A DNA stretch of 56,992 nt from Rhodospirillales bacterium (GCA_028818855.1 JAPPMY010000269.1:1-56992); one strand, 5' to 3'; positions 1 to 8,698 are shown, numbered from the stretch's first letter. Notes: generated by a model not told the origin, from the sequence alone. Numbers and translations: made by a program.

Positions 1-791
1 GCGCGCTGGAGGGCCGAGAGGTCTTCGGTGAAGCGGCCCAGCATCTCCAGCACCGCCCCCCGGTTGTTGAGGAAGATGTCGCGCCACATGACCGGGTCCG
101 ACGAGGCGATGCGCGTGAAGTCGCGGAAGCCGGCGGCGGCGTACTTGAACACCTCCTGCCGGGTCTCCTCCTCCAGGTCGGTGACCGTGCCGACGATGTT
201 GTAGGCGATGAGATGCGGCAGGTGCGAGGTGATGGCGAGCACGGCGTCGTGGTGCTCGACGTCCATCACCTCCACCGTCATGCCGGCCATGCGCCAGAGC
301 TGGGCGATGCGCTCCACCGCGGCCGGGTCCGCGTCCGCCGGCGGGGTCAGGATGCACCAGCGGCCGTCGAACAGCGCGGCGAACCCGGCCTCCGGCCCCG
401 AGTGCTCGGTGCCCGCCACCGGGTGGCCGGGGACCAGGTGGACGCCCGCCGGCAGGTGCGGAGCAAGCGCGGAGACCACCGCGCCCTTGACCGAGCCCAC
501 GTCGGTCAGGATCGCGCCGGCGGCCAGGTGCGGGCCGATCTGCGCCGCGAGCGATGCGAACGTGCCGACCGGCGTGCCCAGCACCACGAGGTCGCAGCCT
601 TGGACGGCCTCCGCGGGATCGAGCGTCACCCGGTCCACGAAGCCGAGCGCCACCGAGGTGTCGAGTGTCGCCTGGCTCCGCGCGCAGCCGACGATCTCCG
701 TCCCTGGCGTCTTCTCGCGCAGCACGCGCGCGAGCGAGGAGTTGATCAGGCCGAGGCCGATCAGGGCGACGCTGGCGAAGGGCTCCTTCAC
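1..791 (-). CDS. tyrA: Prephenate/arogenate dehydrogenase, 3' end cut by window edge
   Basis: This gene encodes the NAD(P)-dependent dehydrogenase that oxidatively decarboxylates prephenate or arogenate in tyrosine synthesis. Translation from the GTG at 791 gives VKEPFASVALIGLGLINSSL, a Rossmann start (GLGLINSS), followed by LVVLGTPVG, DVGSVKGAV and the substrate-site motif VPGHPVAGTEHSG, then SHLPHLIAY and the late motif SSDPVMWRDIFLNN, all typical of TyrA. About 263 codons are present; the family is 280-310 residues, so only a short C-terminus is missing beyond base 1. The GTGA at 788-791 overlaps the stop of hisC, showing translational coupling in a hisC-tyrA operon. The family is clear; prephenate versus arogenate preference cannot be told. 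Confidence 0.93.
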   Translation of the reverse strand, partial: MKEPFASVALIGLGLINSSLARVLREKTPGTEIVGCARSQATLDTSVALGFVDRVTLDPAEAVQGCDLVVLGTPVGTFASLAAQIGPHLAAGAILTDVGSVKGAVVSALAPHLPAGVHLVPGHPVAGTEHSGPEAGFAALFDGRWCILTPPADADPAAVERIAQLWRMAGMTVEVMDVEHHDAVLAITSHLPHLIAYNIVGTVTDLEEETRQEVFKYAAAGFRDFTRIASSDPVMWRDIFLNNRGAVLEMLGRFTEDLSALQR

Positions 792-1909
792 CGCTCGGCC
801 CCCGCCTCGGCCGCAGGCGCCGCCATGAAGGCCTCGAGAACTTGCGCTACGACCTCGTTCTCCGCCTCCAGGCCGACCGTGATCCTGAGACAGTCGCCGA
901 GGTGGTAGGGCTCCATGCGCCGCGCGACGACGCCGCGCTCGCTGAGGTAGCGGTCGGCCGCCGCGGCGCCCCGGCCGGGCTCGTCCGGGAACCGCACCAA
1001 CAGGAAGTTGCAGACGCTGGGCACGACGTGGAGCCCGCACGCCGCGAGCCTGGCGGCGAGCGCGCCGCGGCAGGCCTCGTTGTCCCGCCGGGAGCGGTCG
1101 ATGTGGTCCTGATCCTCCAGCGCCGCGAGCGCTGCGGCGAGCGCTGCCGCATTGGCGTTGAAGGGGCCGCGAATGCGGTGGATCACGTCGATGATCGCGG
1201 GCGCCGCGTAAGCCCAGCCCAGCCTCAGCGCCGCAAGCCCGTAGGCCTTGGAGAAGGTGCGGGTCATCACCACGTTGGGCGCCATGCGGGCAAGCTCGAG
1301 GCCGGGGTCGTAGTCCGTGGCGGTGACGAACTCCGCGTAGGCCGAGTCCACCACCAGCACGACATGCTCCGGCAGGCCGCCCCAGAGGCGGCGCAGCTCG
1401 CCCCGCGGGATGTAGGTTCCGGTCGGGTTGTTGGGGTTGGCGAGGTAGACGATCCGGGTCCGCTCGCTCACCAGGCTGAGGATGGCGTCGACGTCCGCCG
1501 TGTACTCGGTCTCGGGCGCGACCACGGGCGTCGCGCCGACGGCGAGCGTCGCCAGCGGATAGACCAGGAACCCGTGGCGGGAGTAGATGACCTCGTCGCC
1601 GGGGCCCGCATAGGCGTGGGCGAGGAGCTGGAGCAGCTCGTCCGAGCCGTTGCCGCAGACGATGCGCTCAGGGTCGATCCCGTGGAGCGCGCCGAGCGCG
1701 CGCCGCAGGTCCGTGGCGCCGCCGTCGGGATAGCGGTGGAGCGCGCCGGCAAGCTCCCGGTAGGCGGCTTGCGCCCTCGGGCTCGGCCCCAGCGCGGACT
1801 CGTTGGAGGAGAGCTTGATGGTGTTGGCGTGGCCGTCGGCGACAGACCGCCCGCCGACATAGGGCGAGATCTCCATGATCCCTGGGCGAGGGGTCGGCTG
1901 GACCGGCAT
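788..1909 (-). CDS. hisC: Histidinol-phosphate/aromatic aminotransferase
   Basis: A 373-residue fold-type I PLP aminotransferase. The PLP lysine is K221 in TFSKAYGLAALRLG; NPNNPTG at about 159-164 and the N-terminal KLSSNESALGPSP are HisC signatures. HisC acts on histidinol phosphate, but alphaproteobacterial copies placed beside tyrA commonly also transaminate prephenate or phenylpyruvate, and the neighbours (tyrA downstream, chorismate mutase upstream) support an aromatic role here. The gene follows the chorismate mutase by 16 bp and overlaps tyrA by 4 bp. Start at ATG 1909 is preferred; an internal ATG at residue 12 (MEISPYVGG) is possible but would remove the usual short N-terminal lead. 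Confidence 0.92.
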   Translation of the reverse strand: MPVQPTPRPGIMEISPYVGGRSVADGHANTIKLSSNESALGPSPRAQAAYRELAGALHRYPDGGATDLRRALGALHGIDPERIVCGNGSDELLQLLAHAYAGPGDEVIYSRHGFLVYPLATLAVGATPVVAPETEYTADVDAILSLVSERTRIVYLANPNNPTGTYIPRGELRRLWGGLPEHVVLVVDSAYAEFVTATDYDPGLELARMAPNVVMTRTFSKAYGLAALRLGWAYAAPAIIDVIHRIRGPFNANAAALAAALAALEDQDHIDRSRRDNEACRGALAARLAACGLHVVPSVCNFLLVRFPDEPGRGAAAADRYLSERGVVARRMEPYHLGDCLRITVGLEAENEVVAQVLEAFMAAPAAEAGAER

Positions 1910-1925
1910 CGTTGAGCCCGGCGCG

Positions 1926-2840
1926 TCAGCGGTTGCGCCGGGGCGCAGGCGGCCGCGGGTAGCTGCCCAGCACCTCGATGCGCCCGACGTCGTCGCCCAG
2001 CCGCTCGGCGAAGTCCCCTAGGCGGCCGTCATCCTCGGTCACGAAGCCATCGACCTCGATGAGCTGCCAGCGGCCCGGCGCGCCGTTCTCGTCGTGCCAG
2101 GCGACGGAGCCGGCCACCGCGATGCCGGTCACGGCCAGCGCCGAGCGGATGCGGTCGCGGCTGATGGTGTCCGACGACTGAACCGCCAGGTAGGACACGT
2201 CGTCTCCCGACGGCGCTGGCCGGGTCATGGCCACCACGAGCGCCCTGGTCTTGCCGGCGGAGCTCTTCGCGCCGTCGATCCAGGGTAGGCGGGCGACGAT
2301 CATCGGCCGCTCCTCGTCGCTCACGGCAAGCGTCAGCCACCACGGCTCGGCGCTCACGCCCACGTCGCCGCTCATCGCGTCCGCCGGCACCGGGAGCACG
2401 CCGAGCGACGCCTTGCCGTCGCGCACGCCGCGCAGCACGCCGCTCTCCGTCCGGGCGGTGAGGAGCGGCGCCTCGACGCCGAAGTGGACCCGCGCGAGAT
2501 CGGGGAAGCGGCTTTCCTCGCCGGGATCGTCCAGCGTGAACACCGAGACGGCGAAGCCGCCCTCGGCCACGAGGGTCGCCGCCATGATCTCGGACCAGAT
2601 CCGCACGATGACGGGGAAGGGGAAGGGGCCCGCGTGGCGCGCCTCGAGCCGCCTCAGGATGGCCGCCTCGCGCGCCGGGCGCAGCAGCGCGCCGGTGGCG
2701 CCCCGGGCGCGCTTGGTCTCGCTGATGCGGTTCGCGAGCGCCATGCGGCGCATGATGAGATCGTGAATCGCGTCGTCGATCCCGTCGATCTCGTCGCGCA
2801 GGGCGGCGAGCGGAGACTCCTCCGGCGGAGGCCTGTTCAT
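1926..2840 (-). CDS. Chorismate mutase (AroQ domain with degenerate PheA-like C-terminus)
   Basis: A 304-residue protein. Residues about 10-95 form an AroQ-type chorismate mutase domain (ALRDEIDGIDDAIHDLIMRR, then KRARG, RPAREAAILRRL and IWSEIMAATL), which converts chorismate to prephenate. The remaining 200 residues do not match a complete prephenate dehydratase, but the end (residues about 205-300: LAVQSSDTISRDRIRSAL, WQLIEVDGFV, IEVLGSYPRP) resembles the ACT regulatory domain of bifunctional P-proteins. It looks like a P-protein in which the dehydratase domain has shrunk to about 110 residues. It is the first gene of the chorismate mutase-hisC-tyrA operon and is divergent from metX. Confidence 0.85.
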   Translation of the reverse strand: MNRPPPEESPLAALRDEIDGIDDAIHDLIMRRMALANRISETKRARGATGALLRPAREAAILRRLEARHAGPFPFPVIVRIWSEIMAATLVAEGGFAVSVFTLDDPGEESRFPDLARVHFGVEAPLLTARTESGVLRGVRDGKASLGVLPVPADAMSGDVGVSAEPWWLTLAVSDEERPMIVARLPWIDGAKSSAGKTRALVVAMTRPAPSGDDVSYLAVQSSDTISRDRIRSALAVTGIAVAGSVAWHDENGAPGRWQLIEVDGFVTEDDGRLGDFAERLGDDVGRIEVLGSYPRPPAPRRNR

Positions 2841-3010
2841 GGCGGTGCTGACACGGCTAGAAGGGGGTGGCGAGTCCTAGCCCGAGAGCGTGGTAAAATC
2901 AAAGAGAACATTGACTTTCGGGTTGGAATCGCAACTGTCTGACCGCCTTTCGGCGTGAACCCGGCCCGCGCCCCGATGGGGAAGGGCGGCCGGGCGGAGA
3001 CCTGCGAGCG
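2841..3010 (+). promoter_or_regulatory. Structured leader/promoter region of metX
   Basis: This 170-bp divergent spacer is locally AT-rich at 2893-2918. It holds a possible -35 TTGACT (2911-2916) without a convincing -10. CGGGTT (2919-2924) can pair with AACCCG (2958-2963), enclosing a CGCC-TTT-CGGCG-type hairpin (2944-2955); GTTG (2922-2925) can alternatively pair with CAAC (2932-2935). The mutually exclusive pairings suggest a regulatory leader for metX. The conserved core of the SAM-II class, which often precedes metX in this phylum, was not recognised. A weak GGAG lies 12 nt before the metX ATG. Confidence 0.4.
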
Positions 3011-4171
3011 ATGACCGCAATGCCTGAGAGCCAAGCAGCGGCGGCGCACGTGCAGACCGGCCTGAGCGTCGAGCTGGGCCGGGACAGGCCGCTTGAGCTC
3101 GACTGCGGCGTCTCGCTCGGGCCTTTCACGCTCGCCTACCAGACCTACGGCACGCTGAATGCGGAGCGCTCCAACGCGGTGCTCCTCTGCCATGCGCTCA
3201 CCGGCGACCAGTTCGTCCTCGGCCCCCACCCGGTCACCGGCAAGCCCGGCTGGTGGGAGCTGATGGTGGGGCCCGGCAAGACCTTCGACACCGAGCGCTA
3301 CTTCGTGATCTGCAGCAACGTGCTGGGGGGCTGCATGGGCACCGTCGGGCCGAAGGAGACCAACCCCTCGACCGGGCGGCCCTGGGGTCTCGACTTCCCG
3401 GTGATCACGATCCGCGACATGGTCAAGGCCCAGGCCATGCTGATCGACCATCTGGGGATCGAGCAACTCTTCTGCGTCTCCGGCGGCTCCATGGGCGGCA
3501 TGCAGGCGCTGCAATGGGTGGCGAGCTATCCTGAGCGCTGCTACACGGCGCTGCCCATCGCGTGCGCCGCCAAGCACTCGGCCCAGAACATCGCGCTCAA
3601 CGAGGTCGGCCGGCAGGCGATCATGGCCGACCCCGAGTGGCGCGAGGGGCGCTATCAGGAGCTTGGCACCAACCCGGTCGGCGGCCTCGCGGTGGCGCGC
3701 ATGGCGGCCCACATCACCTATCTCTCGGAAGCCGCGCTGCAGCGGAAGTTCGGCCGGGCGCTGCAGGACAGGAGCAACGTCACCTACGGCTTCGACGCGG
3801 ACTTCCAGGTGGAGAGCTACCTGCGCCACCAGGGGCAGAGCTTCGTCGAGCGATTCGACGCCAACTCCTACCTCTACATCACCCGCGCAATGGACTACTT
3901 CGACCTCGCGGCCGAGTACGAGGGCGTGCTGGCGAACGCGTTTCGCGGCGCCGAGACCCGCTTCTGCGTGATCTCGTTCACCGGCGACTGGCTGTACCCG
4001 ACGTCCGAGAACCGCGCGTTCGTCCGCGCGCTCGCCGCCGTCGCCGCCAACGTGAGCTTCGTCGAGGTGGTGAGCGACAAGGGGCACGACGCCTTTCTCC
4101 TCGACGAGCCCGACATGTTCGAGACCCTGCGCGGCTTCCTGAGCGGCGCTGCGGAAAAGCGCGGGCTCTGA
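3011..4171 (+). CDS. metX: Homoserine O-acyltransferase MetX
   Basis: A 386-residue alpha/beta-hydrolase that acylates L-homoserine with acetyl-CoA (or succinyl-CoA in some members), the first step of methionine synthesis by direct sulfhydrylation. The nucleophile is Ser160 in [12 protein letters not shown]; the other triad members are Asp326 (FTGDWLYPT) and His359 ([10 protein letters not shown]). LLCHALTGD and the oxyanion region GGCMGTVGP are also typical. Length matches the family. It starts at ATG 3011; the GTG-initiated metW follows 18 bp downstream, the usual alphaproteobacterial metXW pair. The acyl donor cannot be decided from these motifs. Confidence 0.95.
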   Translation: MTAMPESQAAAAHVQTGLSVELGRDRPLELDCGVSLGPFTLAYQTYGTLNAERSNAVLLCHALTGDQFVLGPHPVTGKPGWWELMVGPGKTFDTERYFVICSNVLGGCMGTVGPKETNPSTGRPWGLDFPVITIRDMVKAQAMLIDHLGIEQLFCVSGGSMGGMQALQWVASYPERCYTALPIACAAKHSAQNIALNEVGRQAIMADPEWREGRYQELGTNPVGGLAVARMAAHITYLSEAALQRKFGRALQDRSNVTYGFDADFQVESYLRHQGQSFVERFDANSYLYITRAMDYFDLAAEYEGVLANAFRGAETRFCVISFTGDWLYPTSENRAFVRALAAVAANVSFVEVVSDKGHDAFLLDEPDMFETLRGFLSGAAEKRGL

Positions 4172-4189
4172 CGCCGTGAGCGGGAGCCG

Positions 4190-4822
4190 GTGAGTACCCA
4201 GCGCGGGCGGCGGGGCGCGCGGCCCGACCATCGCCTGATCGCCGAGCTGGTGGAGCCGGGCTCGCGCCTGCTCGACATCGGCTGCGGCGACGGCGCCCTG
4301 CTGGAGCTGCTCGCGCGCGAGAAGAACGTCGACGGGCGCGGCATCGAGATCAGCCACGAGGGGGTGAACGCCTCGGTGCGGCGCGGGCTCTCGGTCATCC
4401 AGGGAGACGCGGAGACCGACCTCGCGGACTACCCGGACGCGGCCTTCGACTATGTCGTGCTGAGCCAGACCCTGCCGGCGATCCGCGACCCCAAAGGCGT
4501 GCTGCTGGAGCTGCTCAGGATCGGCCAGAGCGCGATCGTCTCGATCCCCAACTTCGGGCACTGGCGCAACCGGCTGCACCTGCTGACGCGGGGGCGGATG
4601 CCGGCGCCGCCGGCCTCCGGCGATCTCTGGTACGAGACGCCGATGATCCGGCCCTGCACGATCAAGGATTTCGTGATGCTCTGCCGTGGGCTCGGCATTC
4701 GCATCGAGCGGCGCACCCAGGTGGATTCACGCGGCCGCGTGCGGCGCTTCACCGGCACCGGCCGCTTCGCCAACCTGTTCGGCGAGCAAGCGGTGTTCCT
4801 GCTCTCGTCCGAGAGACGGTAA
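4190..4822 (+). CDS. metW: MetW, methyltransferase-like methionine biosynthesis protein
   Basis: A 210-residue class I SAM-dependent methyltransferase-fold protein. The SAM-binding glycine motif is LLDIGCGDGALLELL (residues about 25-39); VLSQTLPAIRDP and IPNFGHWRNRLHLL are MetW signatures. MetW works with MetX in the alphaproteobacterial methionine pathway, and recent work on the family describes MetW as a partner needed for MetX activity; the gene is almost always next to metX, as here. The start is GTG 4190, preceded by GGGAG. Its last 96 bp overlap the tail of the convergent methyltransferase gene on the other strand. Confidence 0.92.
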   Translation: MSTQRGRRGARPDHRLIAELVEPGSRLLDIGCGDGALLELLAREKNVDGRGIEISHEGVNASVRRGLSVIQGDAETDLADYPDAAFDYVVLSQTLPAIRDPKGVLLELLRIGQSAIVSIPNFGHWRNRLHLLTRGRMPAPPASGDLWYETPMIRPCTIKDFVMLCRGLGIRIERRTQVDSRGRVRRFTGTGRFANLFGEQAVFLLSSERR

Positions 4823-5572
4823 GGCGCAGCCTCCTGCGGCCGTGCGGGCGCCGGCTGGCACCGGCTGCGGCAGCGGCATGATGACCCGGCGCCTCTGTCG
4901 CGCGCTCACCGGGCGCGCCTCGAACACGGTCTTGCCGGCCTCCACGTAGACGAGGCCGCCGAAGGGGCGCCCGAGATGGCGGCCCAGGCGCTGCCAGACG
5001 GCGGCGGTGCGCAGAACCGCGCGGCTGCCGGTCGGCGGCAGGAACAGCATCGCGCCGCTGGCAACCGGGGCAAAGCGGTGCTCGCGCAGGAGCCGGCCGA
5101 GCTGGGAGGCGCTGAAGGGCGAGCCGTGGCCGAAGGGCGTGGCCTCGGCGCGCGCCCAGAGGCCGTGGCGGTTCGGCACCAGCACGAGGATGCGCCCGTT
5201 CGGCCGCATCACGCGCCAGATCTCCTCCAGCATCGCGCGGCGCTGCTCGCTGAACTCGAGCCCGTGGACGACGAGGATGCGGTCGATGCAGCCGTCGGGC
5301 AGCGGGAGCGCGCCGTCGTCGGCGAGCATGACCAGCCGCCCGCCGCTCTCGGGCCAGGCCATCACGCCCTGGCCCGCCGGCATGACCGCGAGCACGCGCT
5401 CAGCCTCCGCGCGGAAGTGGCCGAGGAAGGGCACCGGATAGCCCAGCCCCAATACCGACTCCTCGCGCACGCTCGGCCAGACGCGGCGGATCTGCTGGCC
5501 CAGGATGCGGCGCGTCACCCGGCCGAGCCGAGTGAGATAGAAGGCGTTGAGGTCGACGACGTCCTGATGCAT
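4727..5572 (-). CDS. SAM-dependent methyltransferase domain protein
   Basis: A 281-residue protein of the class I methyltransferase superfamily. Motif I is degenerate (VLGLGYPVPFLGHF), but the later part is recognisable: LPLPDGCIDRILVVHGLEF (motifs II-IV, residues about 88-107) and EEIWRVMRPNGRILVLVPNRHGLWAR (motif V-VI region). The substrate is unknown. The last 33 or so residues are read through the 3' end of metW on the opposite strand because no in-frame stop occurs earlier; this alanine/glycine-rich tail is probably not a structured domain. Start at ATG 5572. Confidence 0.8.
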   Translation of the reverse strand: MHQDVVDLNAFYLTRLGRVTRRILGQQIRRVWPSVREESVLGLGYPVPFLGHFRAEAERVLAVMPAGQGVMAWPESGGRLVMLADDGALPLPDGCIDRILVVHGLEFSEQRRAMLEEIWRVMRPNGRILVLVPNRHGLWARAEATPFGHGSPFSASQLGRLLREHRFAPVASGAMLFLPPTGSRAVLRTAAVWQRLGRHLGRPFGGLVYVEAGKTVFEARPVSARQRRRVIMPLPQPVPAGARTAAGGCALPSLGREQEHRLLAEQVGEAAGAGEAPHAAA

Positions 5573-5691
5573 GGCCGGCTATGGTAGCAGCCCACGCCGG
5601 CCCGTCTCAGCTTCGGGATGCTGGCCCGCTTGCGTCCCCTCAGACCGAAACAGGACAGCCCGGAGCGTCCGCAAGCCGATGGAACCGCAAC

Positions 5692-6432
5692 TCAGTAAAT
5701 GCTGAACGGGAAGTATCGGGCGTTGATCCGCTCGTAGGCGCCATTCGCGAGGATGGCCTCGAGCGCGCCGTTCAGACGCGACAGAAGGGACGCGTCCTCG
5801 TGGTGCACCGCGATGCCGATCCCTTCGTCCAGCCGGTAACCCTCGCCGACGAACTCGAAGCCGGCGCCCTCCGCACCCTGAAGCCAGGCGTGCGAGCCCA
5901 GGCCGTCGCCGAACATCGCATCCAGCCGACCGGCCACGAGGTCCCCGTAGAGTTCCTCCTGGCCGGCATAGAGCTTGATGGTCGCCGTGCCGGCCAGGTT
6001 GGCCTCGAGCCAGTCGGAGGCGATCGTGGCGCGCGCCGCGCCGATGGTCGTGCCCGCCGCGTCGGCCGGGTCGAAGCCGGAGCCCTTGCGCGCGACGAAG
6101 CGGACCAGGTTGCTGTAGTAGCGCTCCGTGAAGCTCACCAGCTGGCGCCGCTTCTCGGTGATCGACATGCTGGCGGCGATCGCGTCGAAGCTGCCGGCGC
6201 GCAGTTCCGGGATCAGCCGCTCCCATTCCTCCAGCACGATCTCGCACTCGGCGCCGATTTCTTCGCAGAGCGCGAGCGCGATGTCGACGTCGAAGCCGGC
6301 GATCTCGCCGGCATCGTCGACATAGTTGAACGGCGGATAGCCGCTGGTCGTGGCGATCCGCAGCTTCTCCGCGGCGAGCGCGGGCGTCGCCGCGAGGAGC
6401 GCCAGAGCCAAAGCCGTCGTCAGCAGTCTCAC
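5692..6432 (-). CDS. Amino acid ABC transporter substrate-binding protein (family 3)
   Basis: A periplasmic binding protein of the polar amino acid family (SBP_bac_3). From the GTG at 6432 the protein begins VRLLTTALALALLAATPALA-AEK, a textbook Sec signal peptide, and an AGGGAGAAGG Shine-Dalgarno lies just upstream, so this start is preferred over GTG 6462 or ATG 6450. KLRIATTSGYPPFNYVD, GEIAGFDVDIALALCEEIG, FDAIAASMSITEKRR and FTERYYSN are the family signatures. No permease or ATPase gene accompanies it here, so it is an orphan binding protein; the ligand is probably an amino acid but is not determinable. Confidence 0.88.
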   Translation of the reverse strand: MRLLTTALALALLAATPALAAEKLRIATTSGYPPFNYVDDAGEIAGFDVDIALALCEEIGAECEIVLEEWERLIPELRAGSFDAIAASMSITEKRRQLVSFTERYYSNLVRFVARKGSGFDPADAAGTTIGAARATIASDWLEANLAGTATIKLYAGQEELYGDLVAGRLDAMFGDGLGSHAWLQGAEGAGFEFVGEGYRLDEGIGIAVHHEDASLLSRLNGALEAILANGAYERINARYFPFSIY

Positions 6433-6520
6433 GAGCCTTCTCCCTGTCATCACGCCGGGCACACGATTATCGAACGTGCCGCGATACCACGTGCTGCGGC
6501 ATCGGCTGGCCGGAGGCGGT

Positions 6521-6557
6521 GCTAGAGCGTATCCGTCTTAGACGGATACGCTCTAGC
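6521..6557. repeat. Perfect 17-bp palindrome with TTA loop (repeat/terminator-like)
   Basis: GCTAGAGCGTATCCGTC at 6521-6537 is followed by the loop TTA and its exact complement at 6541-6557, then CTTTTG. It lies in the 235-bp gap 6433-6667 between two minus-strand genes, which has no other open reading frame of note. A further CGCTCTAG occurs at 6663-6670, where the CTA supplies the phaB stop codon. The CTAGAGC core also occurs at 34849-34855. It is likely an intergenic repeat that also terminates transcription. Confidence 0.7.
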
Positions 6558-6667
6558 CTTTTGTCGCTCACGGCAGCCGGCCTGCGGCCGGCGCCTGCGC
6601 GGGCGCGCCGCGTTAGCGGCGGGCCGCTGTCGCGGCCTGTCGCGCGTCCGTCAAGAACGGCCGCGCT

Positions 6668-7390
6668 CTAGTACATGTGGGTGCCGCCGTTCATGGTGAT
6701 GGTCGAGCCGGTGGTCCAGGCCGCCTTGTCGTCGACGAGGAAGAGCACGGCGTGGGCCACCTCGTCCTCGTAGCCCATGCGGCGGATGGGGGACTTGTCG
6801 ACGATCTTCTTCGCGATCCGCTCGGGCATGTTGCGCATGAGGTACGTGTCCACGTAGCCCGGTGCCACGGTGTTGACCGTGATCCCGTGCTTCGCCCCTT
6901 CCTGCGCCAGCGCCTTGGTGAAGCCGTGCATGCCCGCCTTGGCGGCGACGTAGTTGACCTGGTTGAGCTGGCCGGCCTGGCCGTTCATCGAGCCGATCTG
7001 GATGATGCGGCCCCAGCCGCGCTCCATCATGCCGGGGTAGACCGCCTTCGACATGTGGAAGACGGAATCGAGATTGACCCGGACCACCCGCTGCCACTGG
7101 TCGCCGGTCATGTTCTCGAACTTGTTGTCGGAGACCGTGCCCGCGTTGTTGACGAGGATCTCGACCGGGCCGTGCTCCGCCTCGATCGCCTCCACGCCCG
7201 CGCGGCAGGCCTCGCCGTCGCTGACGTCCCACTTGCGCGCGGGGATGCCGGTCTCCTCGGTGAAGGCTGCGGCGCACGCCTCGTCGGCATGGTAGTTGAC
7301 CACCGCCGGGTGGCCTGCGTCGCGGAGCGCGCATGCGATGGCGGCGCCAATGCCCCGCGTGCCGCCGGTTACCAGTGCGAGCCGACCCAT
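6668..7390 (-). CDS. phaB: Acetoacetyl-CoA reductase
   Basis: A 240-residue short-chain dehydrogenase that reduces acetoacetyl-CoA to (R)-3-hydroxybutyryl-CoA for polyhydroxyalkanoate synthesis. Features are the cofactor motif TGGTRGIG (residues 8-15), NNAGTVSDNKFENM, the catalytic Ser in IGSMNGQAGQ and the YVAAK motif, and the PhaB-typical end GSTITMNGGTHMY. The family length is 240-246. A PHA synthase-like gene lies 87 bp upstream in the same direction. The stop codon TAG is part of a CTAG palindrome half-site. Confidence 0.93.
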   Translation of the reverse strand: MGRLALVTGGTRGIGAAIACALRDAGHPAVVNYHADEACAAAFTEETGIPARKWDVSDGEACRAGVEAIEAEHGPVEILVNNAGTVSDNKFENMTGDQWQRVVRVNLDSVFHMSKAVYPGMMERGWGRIIQIGSMNGQAGQLNQVNYVAAKAGMHGFTKALAQEGAKHGITVNTVAPGYVDTYLMRNMPERIAKKIVDKSPIRRMGYEDEVAHAVLFLVDDKAAWTTGSTITMNGGTHMY

Positions 7391-7477
7391 GCCCTCTCTC
7401 CCTGCAATGACCCGCGCCGCCGGGGGCCGATTCCTCGGCGGCGCGCGCGCCTCATATGCGCCGCTGCCGGCGCATTT

Positions 7478-8698
7478 TCAAGCGCTGGCGTGGTCCGCGA
7501 TCCATGCCGCGAGCCGGCGCCAGAGCAGGCGCTTGGCGCGGGGACTGGCCATCATGCCGATATGGCCGAGCGGCGGGCGCCAGGTCTCCACGTCCGGCAG
7601 GGCATGGCTCAACGCCTCCGACGAGGCCGGCGGCACGATGCGATCCCGCGCCGGCACGACGTTGAGCGCCGGGCAAGCGATGCGCTCGGGCCGGACCGCT
7701 TCGCCCCCCACCAGCCATGTCCCCCTGGCGGGCGCGTTCGCGCCGTACCAGTCTTCGAGGCAGGCGCGCGCCACGGGGCCGGTGAGCGGCACGGCGTCGT
7801 TCAGCCAGTCCTCGAGCGCGACGAAGTTGCGCGCCGCGGCGGAAGCCGGGGGCAGCGCGGCGAAGGCCGAGAACTTGCGCGCCGCCAGCAGGGGGTCGAG
7901 GGCCGCGAACATGGCCTGCAGCGCGTCTGCCGGCAGGTGCCCGAGACCCTCGATCAGAGCGGCGAGCCCCGGCCGGTGGGCCGCGATCATGCGCGCCTGG
8001 TGGCGGCCGTCGGCCCAGAAGTCCCAGGGTGTCGCGAGCAGCACCAGCGCCGCCACGTCGGCCCGGGCGGCCAGCGGCAGCGCCATCGTGCCCCCCATGC
8101 AGTAGCCGGCGAGGACCACCGGGCGGCCCGCGTCGCTCCGCACCGCCTCCAGCGCCGGCCGCAGGCGGCCGAGGATGTAGTCGTCGAGCCCGAATGCGCG
8201 CTCTTCCCCGCCCGGCGCGCCCCATTGCACGAGATAGGGGCGGAGGCCGCGTTCCCGCAGGTAGCGGGCGAAGCTGCGCCCGGCCGTGAGGTCGAGGATG
8301 TAGGCGCGGTTGATGAGGGAGGGCACGAGCAGCACCGCAGCGCCCGACGCCTCGCCGCCGAAGGCGAGAACCCGCGTCGCGCCGGCCTGGCAGAGCACCG
8401 GCGGGTCCGCGAGGCGGCGGCGGTAGGGATGGGCGCGGTAGCCCTCGATGCCGGCGAGGAAGCAGCCGATGCGGCGCGCGGCTTCGGTGCCGAGCGCGCG
8501 CGCGAGCGCTTCAGGCTCGGCCCGTGCCAGTGCCTCCTGCAGGGCCTCCGCCTCCGCCGGGGCCGCGTGCCGCCAGTTCAGCGATCCGCTCCTCGCAGGC
8601 GGCAAGGCGGCGATCGAGCTCAGCCAGCCGCCGAGCGCCATCCCGAGGTGGAGCGGCAGCGGCCTCGGCCCGAGCCGCGGGCTTGCCGGCGCGGCCAT
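7478..8698 (-). CDS. PhaC-like polyhydroxyalkanoate synthase (short form)
   Basis: An alpha/beta-hydrolase of the PHA synthase family. The nucleophile motif is GYCMGG with Cys200, as in PhaC (lipase box with Cys in place of Ser); VPSLINRAYILDL, YLVQWG, DDYI, the aspartate in ARDRIVPP and the histidine in PPLGHIGMM complete the pattern. Its length (406 codons from the first ATG) is like class III/IV PhaC rather than the 570-residue class I type. The N-terminus is uncertain: the first 60 or so codons overlap, in another frame, the small upstream gene ending at 8511. The conserved part begins near FLAGIEGYRAHPYRR. Neighbour phaB supports a role in PHA formation. Confidence 0.82.
   Translation of the reverse strand: MAAPASPRLGPRPLPLHLGMALGGWLSSIAALPPARSGSLNWRHAAPAEAEALQEALARAEPEALARALGTEAARRIGCFLAGIEGYRAHPYRRRLADPPVLCQAGATRVLAFGGEASGAAVLLVPSLINRAYILDLTAGRSFARYLRERGLRPYLVQWGAPGGEERAFGLDDYILGRLRPALEAVRSDAGRPVVLAGYCMGGTMALPLAARADVAALVLLATPWDFWADGRHQARMIAAHRPGLAALIEGLGHLPADALQAMFAALDPLLAARKFSAFAALPPASAAARNFVALEDWLNDAVPLTGPVARACLEDWYGANAPARGTWLVGGEAVRPERIACPALNVVPARDRIVPPASSEALSHALPDVETWRPPLGHIGMMASPRAKRLLWRRLAAWIADHASA

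Noticed and set aside
2881-2965. SAM-II riboswitch upstream of metX
   Set aside because: The expected conserved 3' segment (CGUUAAA...UCGCUAAA type) is not present; only generic hairpins can be drawn, so it is listed as an unassigned leader.
2976-3014. 12-codon upstream open reading frame whose TGA overlaps the metX ATG
   Set aside because: No ribosome binding site and no meaningful residue pattern; ATGA overlaps of short chance frames are common in GC-rich DNA.
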